In this document: one piece after another, positions 1-6,569 of the stretch
Numbering within the stretch: position 1 is the first letter of the stretch
Layout of the letters: each line of letters begins with the position of its first letter
NCBI GenBank assembly: GCA_000733415.1
Contig: KL662191.1
Span: 1,097,250-1,111,320 of the forward strand
DNA from: [Leptolyngbya] sp. JSC-1
Lineage (GTDB): Bacteria > Cyanobacteriota > Cyanobacteriia > Elainellales > Elainellaceae
DNA length: 14,071 nt
Direction of reading: 5' to 3'
Made by a program: the position numbers and the translations under genes
The notes under the pieces: model-generated
Database searches by the model: none
Seen by the model: only the letters and a program-made list of their open reading frames with translations
Told to the model about the DNA's origin: nothing

Positions 1-332
1 CGTTTTTATCAATTGCGATCTCTCATGTGCTAATTTTGATTCTCCGCCCTGACAAGCAAGATTATCAGGGCACAGCGGTGACGATGGATGTGGCGCGGCA
101 ACTGAAAGTGCGGAAGATGCTATTGGCTATCAACAAAGCCCACAGCAAACTCAACCTGGAAGCCCTGAAGCAAAAAGTAGAGGAAACATACGGCGAAATG
201 GTTGCCGGAATATTTCCATTGTCGGAAGATATCGTGCAGCTCGCCAGCGAAGGGGTGTTTTGCGTGAAATATCCGGAGCATCCGGTGAGTCAGGAATTTC
301 GCAAAGTGGCACAGCAAATTATCGAGGGGTAA
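1..332 (+). CDS. MinD/ParA-family ATPase, C-terminal end (5' truncated)
   Basis: The reading frame is open from position 3 with no start codon before the window edge, so this is the 3' end of a longer gene, about 109 residues, stopping at TAA 330-332. Seen: a hydrophobic strand followed by RPDKQDYQGTAV, then VARQLKV-KMLLAINKAH and a late ASEGVFCVKYPEHPVS segment. This is the pattern I know from the C-terminal half of cyanobacterial MinD/ParA-like P-loop ATPases (strand, 'vNK' strand, then 'aseGif...yP.hPvs'). The Walker A half would lie upstream, outside the window. Such proteins bind ATP and position or regulate partners, often at membranes. Which partner is involved cannot be told here. The gene is followed after only 5 nt by a glutaminase and then by a receptor gene that overlaps it, so it is probably the first visible gene of an operon. 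A GTG at 27 could be misread as a start but lies inside the conserved domain. Confidence 0.8.
   Translation, partial: FLSIAISHVLILILRPDKQDYQGTAVTMDVARQLKVRKMLLAINKAHSKLNLEALKQKVEETYGEMVAGIFPLSEDIVQLASEGVFCVKYPEHPVSQEFRKVAQQIIEG
324..329 (+). promoter_or_regulatory. Shine-Dalgarno-like site for glutaminase
   Basis: GAGGGG lies 8 nt before the ATG at 338 and overlaps the end of the upstream ATPase gene. It supports 338 as the glutaminase start and suggests translational coupling with the upstream gene. Confidence 0.5.
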
Positions 333-337
333 GTGGC

Positions 338-1369
338 ATGTCGAATTTTGGAGAATTGCAATCTCTAGCCAGTTCTATTACTGCGGTTACGTCACCCTTT
401 CGTAATTATCTGAACGATTTATATGAGAAGTACCGATCGCTGAATGAAGGTGCCGTGGCCGATTACATTCCAGAACTGGCATTGGCAAAACCGGAGTGGT
501 TTGGCGTTTGTGTGGTCACCACGGAGGGGCAGGTATTTGAGGTTGGTGAGTGCGACCAGTTGTTCACGATTCAGTCCATTTCTAAAGCGTTTGTGTTTGG
601 CTTGGCACTGGAAGACCACGGGCGCGATTATGTGAATAGCAAGGTCAGCGTAGAGCCAACGGGCGAAGCATTTAACTCGATTGTGCTAGATGAAGTGACT
701 AACCGCCCCTATAATCCAATGGTGAATGCTGGGGCGATTGCCACGGCAGATTTAATTAAGGGCAAAAACGGTACGGAACGCTTGAAACGAATGCTGGAAA
801 TGTTCAAACGCTATACCGGACGGGACCATGATATCAATGTGCCGGTTTTTTTATCTGAGAAGGCAACCGGCTATCGCAACCGAGCCATGGCCTACCTGAT
901 GCTGAACTTTGGCATGGTTAGCGAGAAGATTGATGAAACGCTGGATCTCTACTTTCAGCAATGTTCAATTATGGTGAATGCTCGCGATCTGGCTATGCTT
1001 TCGGCAACGTTGGCAAACGGTGGCGTGAATCCAGTTACAAAACAACGAGCGATTGATGAACGCTATGTGCAAGATGTGATTAGCGTCATGCTGACCTGCG
1101 GCATGTATGATGCCTCCGGCGAGTGGTGTTATCGAGTGGGATTGCCAGCTAAGAGTGGAGTTGGCGGCGGCATTACGGCAATTGCACCCGGAAAATTAGG
1201 TATTGGTACTTTCTCACCTCCTCTAGATGTAAAAGGCAACAGTGTGCGGGGCATCAAGGTCTGTGAGGATCTCTCCCAGGATTTTGGTTTGCATTTGTTT
1301 AATGTGGCGAAGCCAGAGCGCAATTTACAGGAGTGGATCGCCGGAGGAGATGGTATCAATGACTGGTAA
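338..1369 (+). CDS. glsA: Glutaminase A
   Basis: The 343-residue protein belongs to the serine-dependent beta-lactamase-like glutaminase family, which hydrolyses L-glutamine to L-glutamate and ammonia in the cytoplasm. Seen: the catalytic Ser-x-x-Lys as S80-I-S-K83 in QSISKAF, N130 in VNAGA, E174 and N181 in the SEKATGYRNRAMAY block, Y205, Y257 in CGMYD and V275 in KSGVGGG. All are offset by a constant 13 residues from the equivalent positions I recall for E. coli YbaS, so the active site looks complete. Length is slightly above the usual 305-330 because of an N-terminal extension. The ATG at 338 is preferred because it follows GAGGGG and because any start further upstream would run into the MinD-like gene. 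It sits 5 nt after that gene, and its stop overlaps the next gene by 11 nt, so the three are very likely co-translated. Unlike many bacterial glutaminases it adjoins no amino-acid permease. Its neighbour is a membrane receptor. Confidence 0.95.
   Translation: MSNFGELQSLASSITAVTSPFRNYLNDLYEKYRSLNEGAVADYIPELALAKPEWFGVCVVTTEGQVFEVGECDQLFTIQSISKAFVFGLALEDHGRDYVNSKVSVEPTGEAFNSIVLDEVTNRPYNPMVNAGAIATADLIKGKNGTERLKRMLEMFKRYTGRDHDINVPVFLSEKATGYRNRAMAYLMLNFGMVSEKIDETLDLYFQQCSIMVNARDLAMLSATLANGGVNPVTKQRAIDERYVQDVISVMLTCGMYDASGEWCYRVGLPAKSGVGGGITAIAPGKLGIGTFSPPLDVKGNSVRGIKVCEDLSQDFGLHLFNVAKPERNLQEWIAGGDGINDW
1343..1349 (+). promoter_or_regulatory. Shine-Dalgarno for Cache-PAS receptor
   Basis: GGAGGAG inside the glsA 3' end, 9 nt before ATG 1359. 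It favours 1359 over the in-frame ATG at 1350, which would leave almost no spacing, and over the GTG at 1242. Confidence 0.6.
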
Positions 1370-3524
1370 GGCCACTCCCCCCATTCCGGGTAAATTTCCC
1401 CTGCGCGTTACCCTAGTAGTACCCTTCGTTCTGCAAATTCTGGCAGCCGTTGGATTGGTGGGATACCTCTCATTTCGCAATGGACAACGGGCAGTTAATG
1501 ACCTGGCAACGCAATTGCGGAGCGAAGTGACAGCTCGCATTGAAGCCGAACTGACAACCTATTTGGAAAGCCCTCATAATTTTAATCAGCTGAATGCCTC
1601 GGCCTTTGCGGAAGGCAATTTTGATCTGGCGACGGCCAGCAATGCCAAACAGTTTCTCACCCAGATTCAGATTTCTCCCTTTGTCTATGCCTCCTATTGC
1701 GGCGATGCTCAAGGACAGGCTCTCGGCGTGATGCGTCGGCCTGGACAAACCTCAGAGCCAATTGCTCTGTTCGCCAGCAATGCCCAAACCGATAATCGCT
1801 TTTACTTTTATGCGATGGATGACCGGGGCAATCGCCAGCGGATTTTAGAGAAGCTCAAAGCCTATGATCCTCGTCAACGGCCCTGGTATAAGGCGGCATT
1901 GCAGCAGGAGAAACCGATCTGGACTGAGGTTTATCTAGATTTTGCAATTGGATTGCCAACGATCACAGCCAGTATGCCCGTGTATGATACATCGGGAAAG
2001 ATCGCGGGGGTTTGTGCCACGGATGTTGTGCTGCTACAGGATCTGAGACAATTTTTGGCCAGCTTGTCGATTGGCCGAACCGGCGAAGCCTTTGTGATCG
2101 ATCGCGCGGGTTCCATGCTTTCTAGCTCTACGGATGAGCCTCTGACGGTCGGGCAAGGCGAGCAGGCAAAGCTGGTGACCGCCACAGCAAGCGAAAACCC
2201 ACTAGTACGGGAAACGGCTCGCTATTTGCAACAGCAATTTGATGGCTTTGAGCAGATTCAGCAATCGCAACAGCTCAACTATCAGATCAATGGCGAACGG
2301 CAGTTTGTGCACGTGTTGCCATTGAAAGATGGCCGCGGCATTGATTGGTTGATTGTGGTGGTGGTGCCAGAAGCCGATTTTATGCGCCAAATCTATACCA
2401 CTCTGCGTAATGCCATCGGGCTGACGCTACTTGCCTTGGCCACAGCGATCGCGGTGGGGATTTGGACCTCGCGGTGGGTGACAAAACCAATTCAGCGCGT
2501 ATCCCAAGCCTCTGAAGAAATTGCCAAAGGTCACCTCGACCAACAGATTGCCCCCAGCCCCATTACCGAAATTGATGCGTTGGCAACGTCCTTCAACAGC
2601 ATGGCAGGGCAGATCCAGCAATCCTTTCAGGCGCTGCAACAAAGCGAGGCGACCAACCGCGCCATTGTCACCACCATTCCTGACCTGATGATTCGCGCCA
2701 AAGGCGATGGCACCTATTTAGAGATTGTGGGTAGCGATCGGCTGCGAGGGGTGCACGGCGTCAAACAATTTAGTCGGGGACGAACGGTTCGGGAATCGCT
2801 TCCGCCCGATTTGGCCGAACTGCGAATGCACCACATTCGGCAAGCCCTAACCACAGGTGAACTGCAGGTCTACGAGCAACGCATCACCATTGATGCCCAA
2901 CCCCAAGATGAAGAAGTCCGAATTTTGGTGATGGGAGACGATGAAGTATTGATCATGGTCCGCGATATCACCGATCGCAAACGGGCAGAAGAGGCACTGC
3001 GAATTGCCGAAGAAAACTACCGCAGCATCTTTGAAAACGCCTTAGAAGGAATTTTTCAATCCTCTCCAGGAGGACAGTTTATTAATGCTAATTCGGCCTT
3101 AGCAAAAATTTATGGCTATGACTCACCGGCTGAAATGATGGCAAGTATCACCAATATTGGCGAACAGCTTTATGTGGACCCAGAAAAACGAGCTGAATTT
3201 AGGAAGCTATTAGAACAACAGGATGCAGTCAAAGATTTTCAATACCGCTGCTACTGTAAAGATGGCAGTATCATTTGGATCCAAATCGATGCCCGCGCAG
3301 TGAAAGACAACGATGGCAAGGTTTTATATTACGAAGGTATTGTGCAGGATATTACAGAACGCAAACGCCGCGAAGATGAATTAAGACGCCAATTAGAAGA
3401 ATTAAAAATTGAGATTGATCAGAAAAAACGCGAAAAAGAAGTGACGACGCTGACAGAAAGTAGCTATTTTCAGGAGGTGCAACAAGAGATGGCAAAAGTT
3501 AATCTGGATGAATTTTGGAGCTGA
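1359..3524 (+). CDS. dCache-HAMP-PAS-PAS membrane receptor without a known output domain
   Basis: A 721-residue predicted inner-membrane sensor. Seen, in order: a transmembrane helix about 15-38; an extracytoplasmic domain about 40-345 that reads as a double Cache (dCache_1) fold; a second transmembrane helix about 346-370; a HAMP linker about 371-422 (VTKPIQRVSQASEEIAKGHL); a PAS domain about 432-545; a second PAS about 552-668 ending DITERKRRE; and a charged coiled-coil tail to 721. The Cache part carries Y169-x4-R174-x-W176-Y177, then Y192-x-D194 and D222. This pattern matches the amino-acid-binding signature of dCache_1 receptors, so the inferred ligand is an amino acid. No H-box, HATPase, GGDEF, EAL, cyclase or MCP signalling domain is visible. 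The protein must signal through a partner or through its tail, which ends near TESSYFQEVQQEMAKV. Its start lies inside glsA (11-nt overlap), tying it to glutamine metabolism. The HAMP and PAS calls are firm. The output mechanism is unknown. Confidence 0.88.
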   Translation: MTGKATPPIPGKFPLRVTLVVPFVLQILAAVGLVGYLSFRNGQRAVNDLATQLRSEVTARIEAELTTYLESPHNFNQLNASAFAEGNFDLATASNAKQFLTQIQISPFVYASYCGDAQGQALGVMRRPGQTSEPIALFASNAQTDNRFYFYAMDDRGNRQRILEKLKAYDPRQRPWYKAALQQEKPIWTEVYLDFAIGLPTITASMPVYDTSGKIAGVCATDVVLLQDLRQFLASLSIGRTGEAFVIDRAGSMLSSSTDEPLTVGQGEQAKLVTATASENPLVRETARYLQQQFDGFEQIQQSQQLNYQINGERQFVHVLPLKDGRGIDWLIVVVVPEADFMRQIYTTLRNAIGLTLLALATAIAVGIWTSRWVTKPIQRVSQASEEIAKGHLDQQIAPSPITEIDALATSFNSMAGQIQQSFQALQQSEATNRAIVTTIPDLMIRAKGDGTYLEIVGSDRLRGVHGVKQFSRGRTVRESLPPDLAELRMHHIRQALTTGELQVYEQRITIDAQPQDEEVRILVMGDDEVLIMVRDITDRKRAEEALRIAEENYRSIFENALEGIFQSSPGGQFINANSALAKIYGYDSPAEMMASITNIGEQLYVDPEKRAEFRKLLEQQDAVKDFQYRCYCKDGSIIWIQIDARAVKDNDGKVLYYEGIVQDITERKRREDELRRQLEELKIEIDQKKREKEVTTLTESSYFQEVQQEMAKVNLDEFWS
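2445..2452. repeat. HIP1 octamer (GCGATCGC)
   Basis: Exact palindromic HIP1 site inside the second transmembrane segment of the receptor gene. HIP1 is over-represented in many cyanobacterial genomes and supports the taxonomic call. Confidence 0.7.
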
Positions 3525-3603
3525 TTCTTAGATTAATCATCGATTTTGCAGCCATTCAATACTCCGCTCACTCCTACCCCAACTCTGTGGGCAAAAGATC
3601 CGT

Positions 3604-3643
3604 AGTGCCAGCGTCTGGCTGGCGTGGGCAGGCTGCCCGCACT
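3604..3643. repeat. Compound palindromic intergenic repeat
   Basis: Two adjacent hairpins within outer arms AGTGC and GCACT: GCCAGC (3607-3612) pairs with GCTGGC (3618-3623) around a 5-nt loop, and GGGCA (3626-3630) pairs with TGCCC (3634-3638) around GCC-like centre bases. The structure resembles the short dispersed palindromic repeats found between cyanobacterial genes. It lacks a T-run on the + strand, so it is not an obvious rho-independent terminator, although the hairpins could still protect 3' ends. Confidence 0.55.
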
Positions 3644-3663
3644 GCATTTACTGCTTGATTTGG

Positions 3664-3695
3664 TTGACCTAACTTACATGACGCAAAAGTATTCT
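3664..3695 (+). promoter_or_regulatory. Weak candidate sigma70-type promoter for exbB-like gene
   Basis: TTGACC (3664-3669) is followed by TATTCT (3690-3695). The 20-nt spacing is longer than the ideal 17, so this is only a candidate. It would give a transcript with an untranslated leader of roughly 75 nt before ATG 3776. Confidence 0.2.
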
Positions 3696-3775
3696 ACACT
3701 GCTAGCCAAGCCAAGCATTCTGTAAGACACTGGTGATGGTGGCTACAGGACAGAGTAATTGGGTTCAGCGAGTTT

Positions 3776-4468
3776 ATGTCGAATCTGTTTGAGTTAGTGA
3801 AAGCAGGTGGGCCGGTGATGATTCCGATCGTCGGCTTGTCGGTGGCAACGATTGCCTGCGCCTTAGAACGAGCTTGGTTTTGGTATCAGCTAGTCAGCCA
3901 GGAAGACCGAATTGTGCATGATGTCTTGGCCGCGGCTCGCTACAATCTAGAAGACGCCAGAGCGATTGCCGAGAGTGCCCAGCATTTGGCGATCGGGCGG
4001 TTTTTGCTCGCTCCTCTGAAACTGCGGCAGCCTTCTCCCGAAACCTTTCGCTTAGCAATGGAAGCAGCGGGCGATAAGGAATTTGTCCAGATGCGCCGGG
4101 GCGACAAGCTGCTGGAAACAGTGGTGGCCGTTTCTCCGCTGCTGGGTCTATTGGGAACGGTGACAGGTCTGATTGCCACCTTCAGCAGCCTCAACATTGG
4201 CGGTGGTGGCACCACCGAGCAGGCCACCAAAGCCGCAGGCGGGATTGGTGAAGCGCTGATCACAACAGCCGCAGGTATGATCGTGGCGATTTTGGCCCTA
4301 TTGGTATACCGGGTGATGGTGACGCTGCAAGCCCGTCAGATCGATTACTTCTCGGAAGTGGGAAGCGAACTAGAGCTGATTTACCGTCAAATCTGGTATG
4401 AACCCAATCTGGGCGACCATGCCCAGTATCTCGGCCCTGCGTCCTATTTGGCGGGTAAGGAGGAGTAG
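3776..4468 (+). CDS. MotA/TolQ/ExbB-family proton channel protein
   Basis: The 230-residue protein has the three-helix topology of the family. Seen: helix 1 about residues 13-37 (PVMIPIVGLSVATIACALER), a long cytoplasmic segment about 38-115, helix 2 about 115-142 containing VSPLLGLLGTVTGLIATF, and helix 3 about 160-185 (ALITTAAGMIVAILALLVYR). The P-LLGLLGTVTG and GEALITTAAG motifs are the hallmark of ExbB/TolQ, which with ExbD/TolR forms a proton-driven complex energising outer-membrane transport or envelope maintenance. The ATG at 3776 gives a short N-terminus (MSNLFELVKAGGPVM) that fits the family. No ExbD/TolR gene follows: the next gene, 142 bp downstream, is an ABC exporter. ExbB or TolQ cannot be decided without the partner, so no symbol is given. 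Confidence 0.9.
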   Translation: MSNLFELVKAGGPVMIPIVGLSVATIACALERAWFWYQLVSQEDRIVHDVLAAARYNLEDARAIAESAQHLAIGRFLLAPLKLRQPSPETFRLAMEAAGDKEFVQMRRGDKLLETVVAVSPLLGLLGTVTGLIATFSSLNIGGGGTTEQATKAAGGIGEALITTAAGMIVAILALLVYRVMVTLQARQIDYFSEVGSELELIYRQIWYEPNLGDHAQYLGPASYLAGKEE

Positions 4469-4498
4469 GGAGTGGGGGGTAGGGAGTGGGGGGTGGGG
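4468..4498 (+). repeat. G-rich tract, possible G-quadruplex
   Basis: Begins at the last base of the exbB-like stop codon. Five G-runs of 3 to 6 (4468-4470, 4474-4479, 4482-4484, 4488-4493, 4495-4498) are separated by 1-3 nt loops, built from a near-duplicated GGGAGTGGGGGGT unit. Formation of a quadruplex in the + strand DNA or the RNA is possible but not shown. This kind of GGGAGTGGGG filler is frequent between cyanobacterial genes. Confidence 0.6.
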
Positions 4499-4610
4499 TT
4501 GAAACAGAGGGTTATTCTGACTCCTGACTCCTGCCTTCTCCTGGAGAGATGGGGGAGTGCGTTAGAGTGAGATAGGCTCTGTCCATCTGCTCGTTTAGTT
4601 CTTCATCGGT
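4469..4610. other. Intergenic spacer with short repeats, 142 bp
   Basis: Contains the G-rich tract, two tandem copies of the heptamer CTGACTC (4517-4530) followed by a third imperfect CTGCC, and a further GAGATGGGGGAG at about 4546-4557. No gene and no convincing promoter or terminator is visible. The heptamers resemble the short tandemly repeated repetitive sequences known in cyanobacteria. Confidence 0.5.
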
Positions 4611-6509
4611 ATGACCAGTGTATCTCCGCCGCGTCCGGTGTCTCAATCGTCTCGCTCAACCGATTTGCGGCTGTTCCGAATTCTTTTGCCCTATGCAAAA
4701 CGCCATATTCGCTTGCTGTTGATAGCTCTGCTGCTGCTAATTCCGTTGGCGCTAGCCGGAGCAATGCAGCCGATTATTATTGGACAGGCGGTAGCGTTGG
4801 CGAAACAAGAGCCAGTAATGGGGTTCTTGCAGGGTCGCTCGCTGGTGGAGGGCGCACAGCTTTTAATTTGGTTACTGGTGTTAACGCTAGTAGTGCAGTT
4901 GGCGTTGAGTGGTGTTCAAGGTTATCTAATTCAGAAAGTAGGTCAGCGAATTACCGCTGATATTCGCAATGATTTGTTTTATCATGTCACATCTTTGGCA
5001 ACGCGCTTCTTTGATCGCACGCCAGTCGGTCGCTTGATCACTCGCCTGACCAGTGATGTTGATGCATTGGGCGATGTCTTTTCTACGGGCGCGATTGGGG
5101 TAATTGGCGATCTGCTGACGATGCTGGTGATTACTGTCGTGATGTTTAGCTTGCAATGGCAGTTGGCGCTATTGTTGCTGGTGCTGCTGCTGCCGGTGAC
5201 GGGGTTGATCATCTATTTTCAGCAACAGTACCGAGTGGCTAACTATCGCTCGCGTGAAGAACTGTCTACGCTGAACTCGACCTTGCAAGAAAATATTGTC
5301 GGCATCAATGTGGTGCAGCTATTTCGGCGGGAGCGGTTCAACTCGGAGCTGTTCCGGCAAATCAACTTGCGCTATATCAAAGAAGTCGATCGAACCATTT
5401 TCTTTGACTCGGCGGTTTCAGCCACACTGGAGTGGATTGCCTTGGCGGCGATTGCCGGAGTGCTGTGGCTCGGTAGCCTGCTAGTGCAGGGCGAAGCGCT
5501 GGAATTTGGTCTGCTGACTTCGTTTATTCTGTTTGCTCAACGTTTGTTTGATCCGCTGCGTCAGTTTGCCGAACGCTTTACGGCGATTCAGGCTGGATTA
5601 ACGGCCCTAGAGCGGGTGAGTGATATTTTGAGTGAGCCGATTGAGATTCGCGATCCGGAGCGAGTGGGAGATGGGGAAGTTAGGGGAACCGGGGGAGTAG
5701 AGCGGCAGAATGGGCTAGCAGATGGATGGAAGGATAGCAAAAGCTATTCTCAAGCGGTGCCGCAGGCTTCTAGGACAACTCCGAGCGAGATTCGATTTGA
5801 GCAGGTTTGGTTTGGTTATAAGCCGGATGAGTTTGTGCTGCGGGATTTGAATTTTACGATTCGTCCGGGGGAAAAGGTGGCGCTGGTGGGGCCAACCGGA
5901 GCGGGAAAAAGCTCGATTATTCGGTTGCTCTGTCGGCTGTATGAGGTGAGTCGGGGCCGGATTTTGCTAGATGGGCAGGATATTCGCGATATGCCTCAGG
6001 CGGAACTGCGGCGGCGGATGGCGGTGATTTTGCAGGATGGTTTTTTGTTCGCTGGGGATGTGAAAAGCAATATTACTCTGGGCGAACCCTATGCCTTAGA
6101 ACAGGTGCGCCAAGCCGCTGAACAAACGAACGTGGCCCAGTTTATTGAGCGACTGCCACAGGGCTACGACACCGAACTGCGGCAGCGGGGCACCAACCTA
6201 TCAGGTGGAGAAAAGCAGCTGCTGGCCTTTGCGCGAGCTGCAATTCGCAATCCCAACATTCTGGTGTTGGATGAGGCGACTGCCAATTTGGATGTGCGCA
6301 CTGAGTCGGTGATTCAGGAGGCATTGGAAAAACTGCTGCAAGGCCGGACAGCCATCATCATCGCCCACCGGCTGTCAACCATTCGCAGTGTGGATCGAAT
6401 TCTGGTGCTGAAGCAGGGGGAACTGGTGGAATCGGGCAGACACGAAGAACTGCTGGAGCAAAATGGTCTTTATGCCAGCCTGTATCGCTTACAGATGTTG
6501 GAAAGTTAG
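4611..6509 (+). CDS. ABC exporter, fused transmembrane and ATP-binding domains
   Basis: A 632-residue half-transporter of the MsbA/MdlB type. It would dimerise in the membrane and use ATP to export a lipid, drug or peptide; the substrate is not deducible. Seen: six predicted helices across residues about 25-320, including SLATRFFDRTPVGRLITRLTSDVD, the typical coupling-helix region. The nucleotide-binding domain starts near 393 with IRFEQVWFGY, Walker A GPTGAGKS (427-434, K433), Q-loop ILQDGFLFAGD, signature LSGGEKQ (530-536), Walker B ILVLDEA with D554 and catalytic E555, and H586 in IIAHRLST. All ATPase residues are present, so both sites of a homodimer should be active. The ATG at 4611 has no Shine-Dalgarno, which is common in cyanobacteria. 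Odd: residues about 349-392 between the domains are a G/E/S-rich linker encoded by DNA resembling intergenic repeats. No adjacent second half-transporter is seen. Confidence 0.93.
   Translation: MTSVSPPRPVSQSSRSTDLRLFRILLPYAKRHIRLLLIALLLLIPLALAGAMQPIIIGQAVALAKQEPVMGFLQGRSLVEGAQLLIWLLVLTLVVQLALSGVQGYLIQKVGQRITADIRNDLFYHVTSLATRFFDRTPVGRLITRLTSDVDALGDVFSTGAIGVIGDLLTMLVITVVMFSLQWQLALLLLVLLLPVTGLIIYFQQQYRVANYRSREELSTLNSTLQENIVGINVVQLFRRERFNSELFRQINLRYIKEVDRTIFFDSAVSATLEWIALAAIAGVLWLGSLLVQGEALEFGLLTSFILFAQRLFDPLRQFAERFTAIQAGLTALERVSDILSEPIEIRDPERVGDGEVRGTGGVERQNGLADGWKDSKSYSQAVPQASRTTPSEIRFEQVWFGYKPDEFVLRDLNFTIRPGEKVALVGPTGAGKSSIIRLLCRLYEVSRGRILLDGQDIRDMPQAELRRRMAVILQDGFLFAGDVKSNITLGEPYALEQVRQAAEQTNVAQFIERLPQGYDTELRQRGTNLSGGEKQLLAFARAAIRNPNILVLDEATANLDVRTESVIQEALEKLLQGRTAIIIAHRLSTIRSVDRILVLKQGELVESGRHEELLEQNGLYASLYRLQMLES
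5660..5790 (+). repeat. Repeat-derived low-complexity insertion in ABC exporter linker
   Basis: The region starts with G-runs at 5666-5668, 5673-5676, 5683-5686 and 5691-5695 (GAGATGGGGAA is close to GAGATGGGGGAG of the upstream spacer at about 4546). It continues with a small hairpin ATAGC-AAAA-GCTAT (5734-5747) and a GC-rich GCGGTGCCGC segment. It encodes about 44 residues (349-392) exactly between the membrane and ATPase domains and keeps the frame. The ABC family normally has a much shorter linker here. Confidence 0.5.
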
Positions 6510-6569
6510 CAAAATAATAAGATGCTGAATTAAGCCGGCGATTGACCAGGGTTGAGCTAGCATAGGTCT
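6510..6569. other. Short spacer, 60 bp
   Basis: AT-rich gap between the ABC exporter and the PhnD-like lipoprotein gene. There is no terminator hairpin, so read-through transcription from the exporter is possible. A TTGACC at 6542-6547 has no well-spaced -10 partner. Confidence 0.4.

Larger units (their letters stand above)
3525..3775. other. Intergenic spacer, 251 bp
   Basis: Spacer between the receptor operon and the exbB-like gene. It holds the compound palindrome at 3604-3643 and a weak promoter-like pair further on. I see no open reading frame with coding character, no tRNA and no clear T-tailed terminator after 3524. Confidence 0.6.

Noticed and set aside
260..337. Upstream in-frame start for the glutaminase
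   Set aside because: It would overlap the conserved C-terminus of the MinD-like gene by over 70 nt, and the extra residues look unlike glutaminases; ATG 338 has a Shine-Dalgarno-like site.
1242..1358. GTG or earlier ATG starts for the receptor
   Set aside because: The extra N-terminal residues are a frame-shifted reading of glsA, while GGAGGAG is well placed only for ATG 1359.
1359..3524. Histidine kinase or chemoreceptor call for the Cache protein
   Set aside because: There is no H-box, N/G-boxes or MCP signalling hairpin; the protein ends about 50 residues after the second PAS.
3940..4263. 107-codon minus-strand open frame opposite the exbB-like gene
   Set aside because: The + strand reading has clear ExbB motifs; the minus product is P/S-rich with no recognisable domain.
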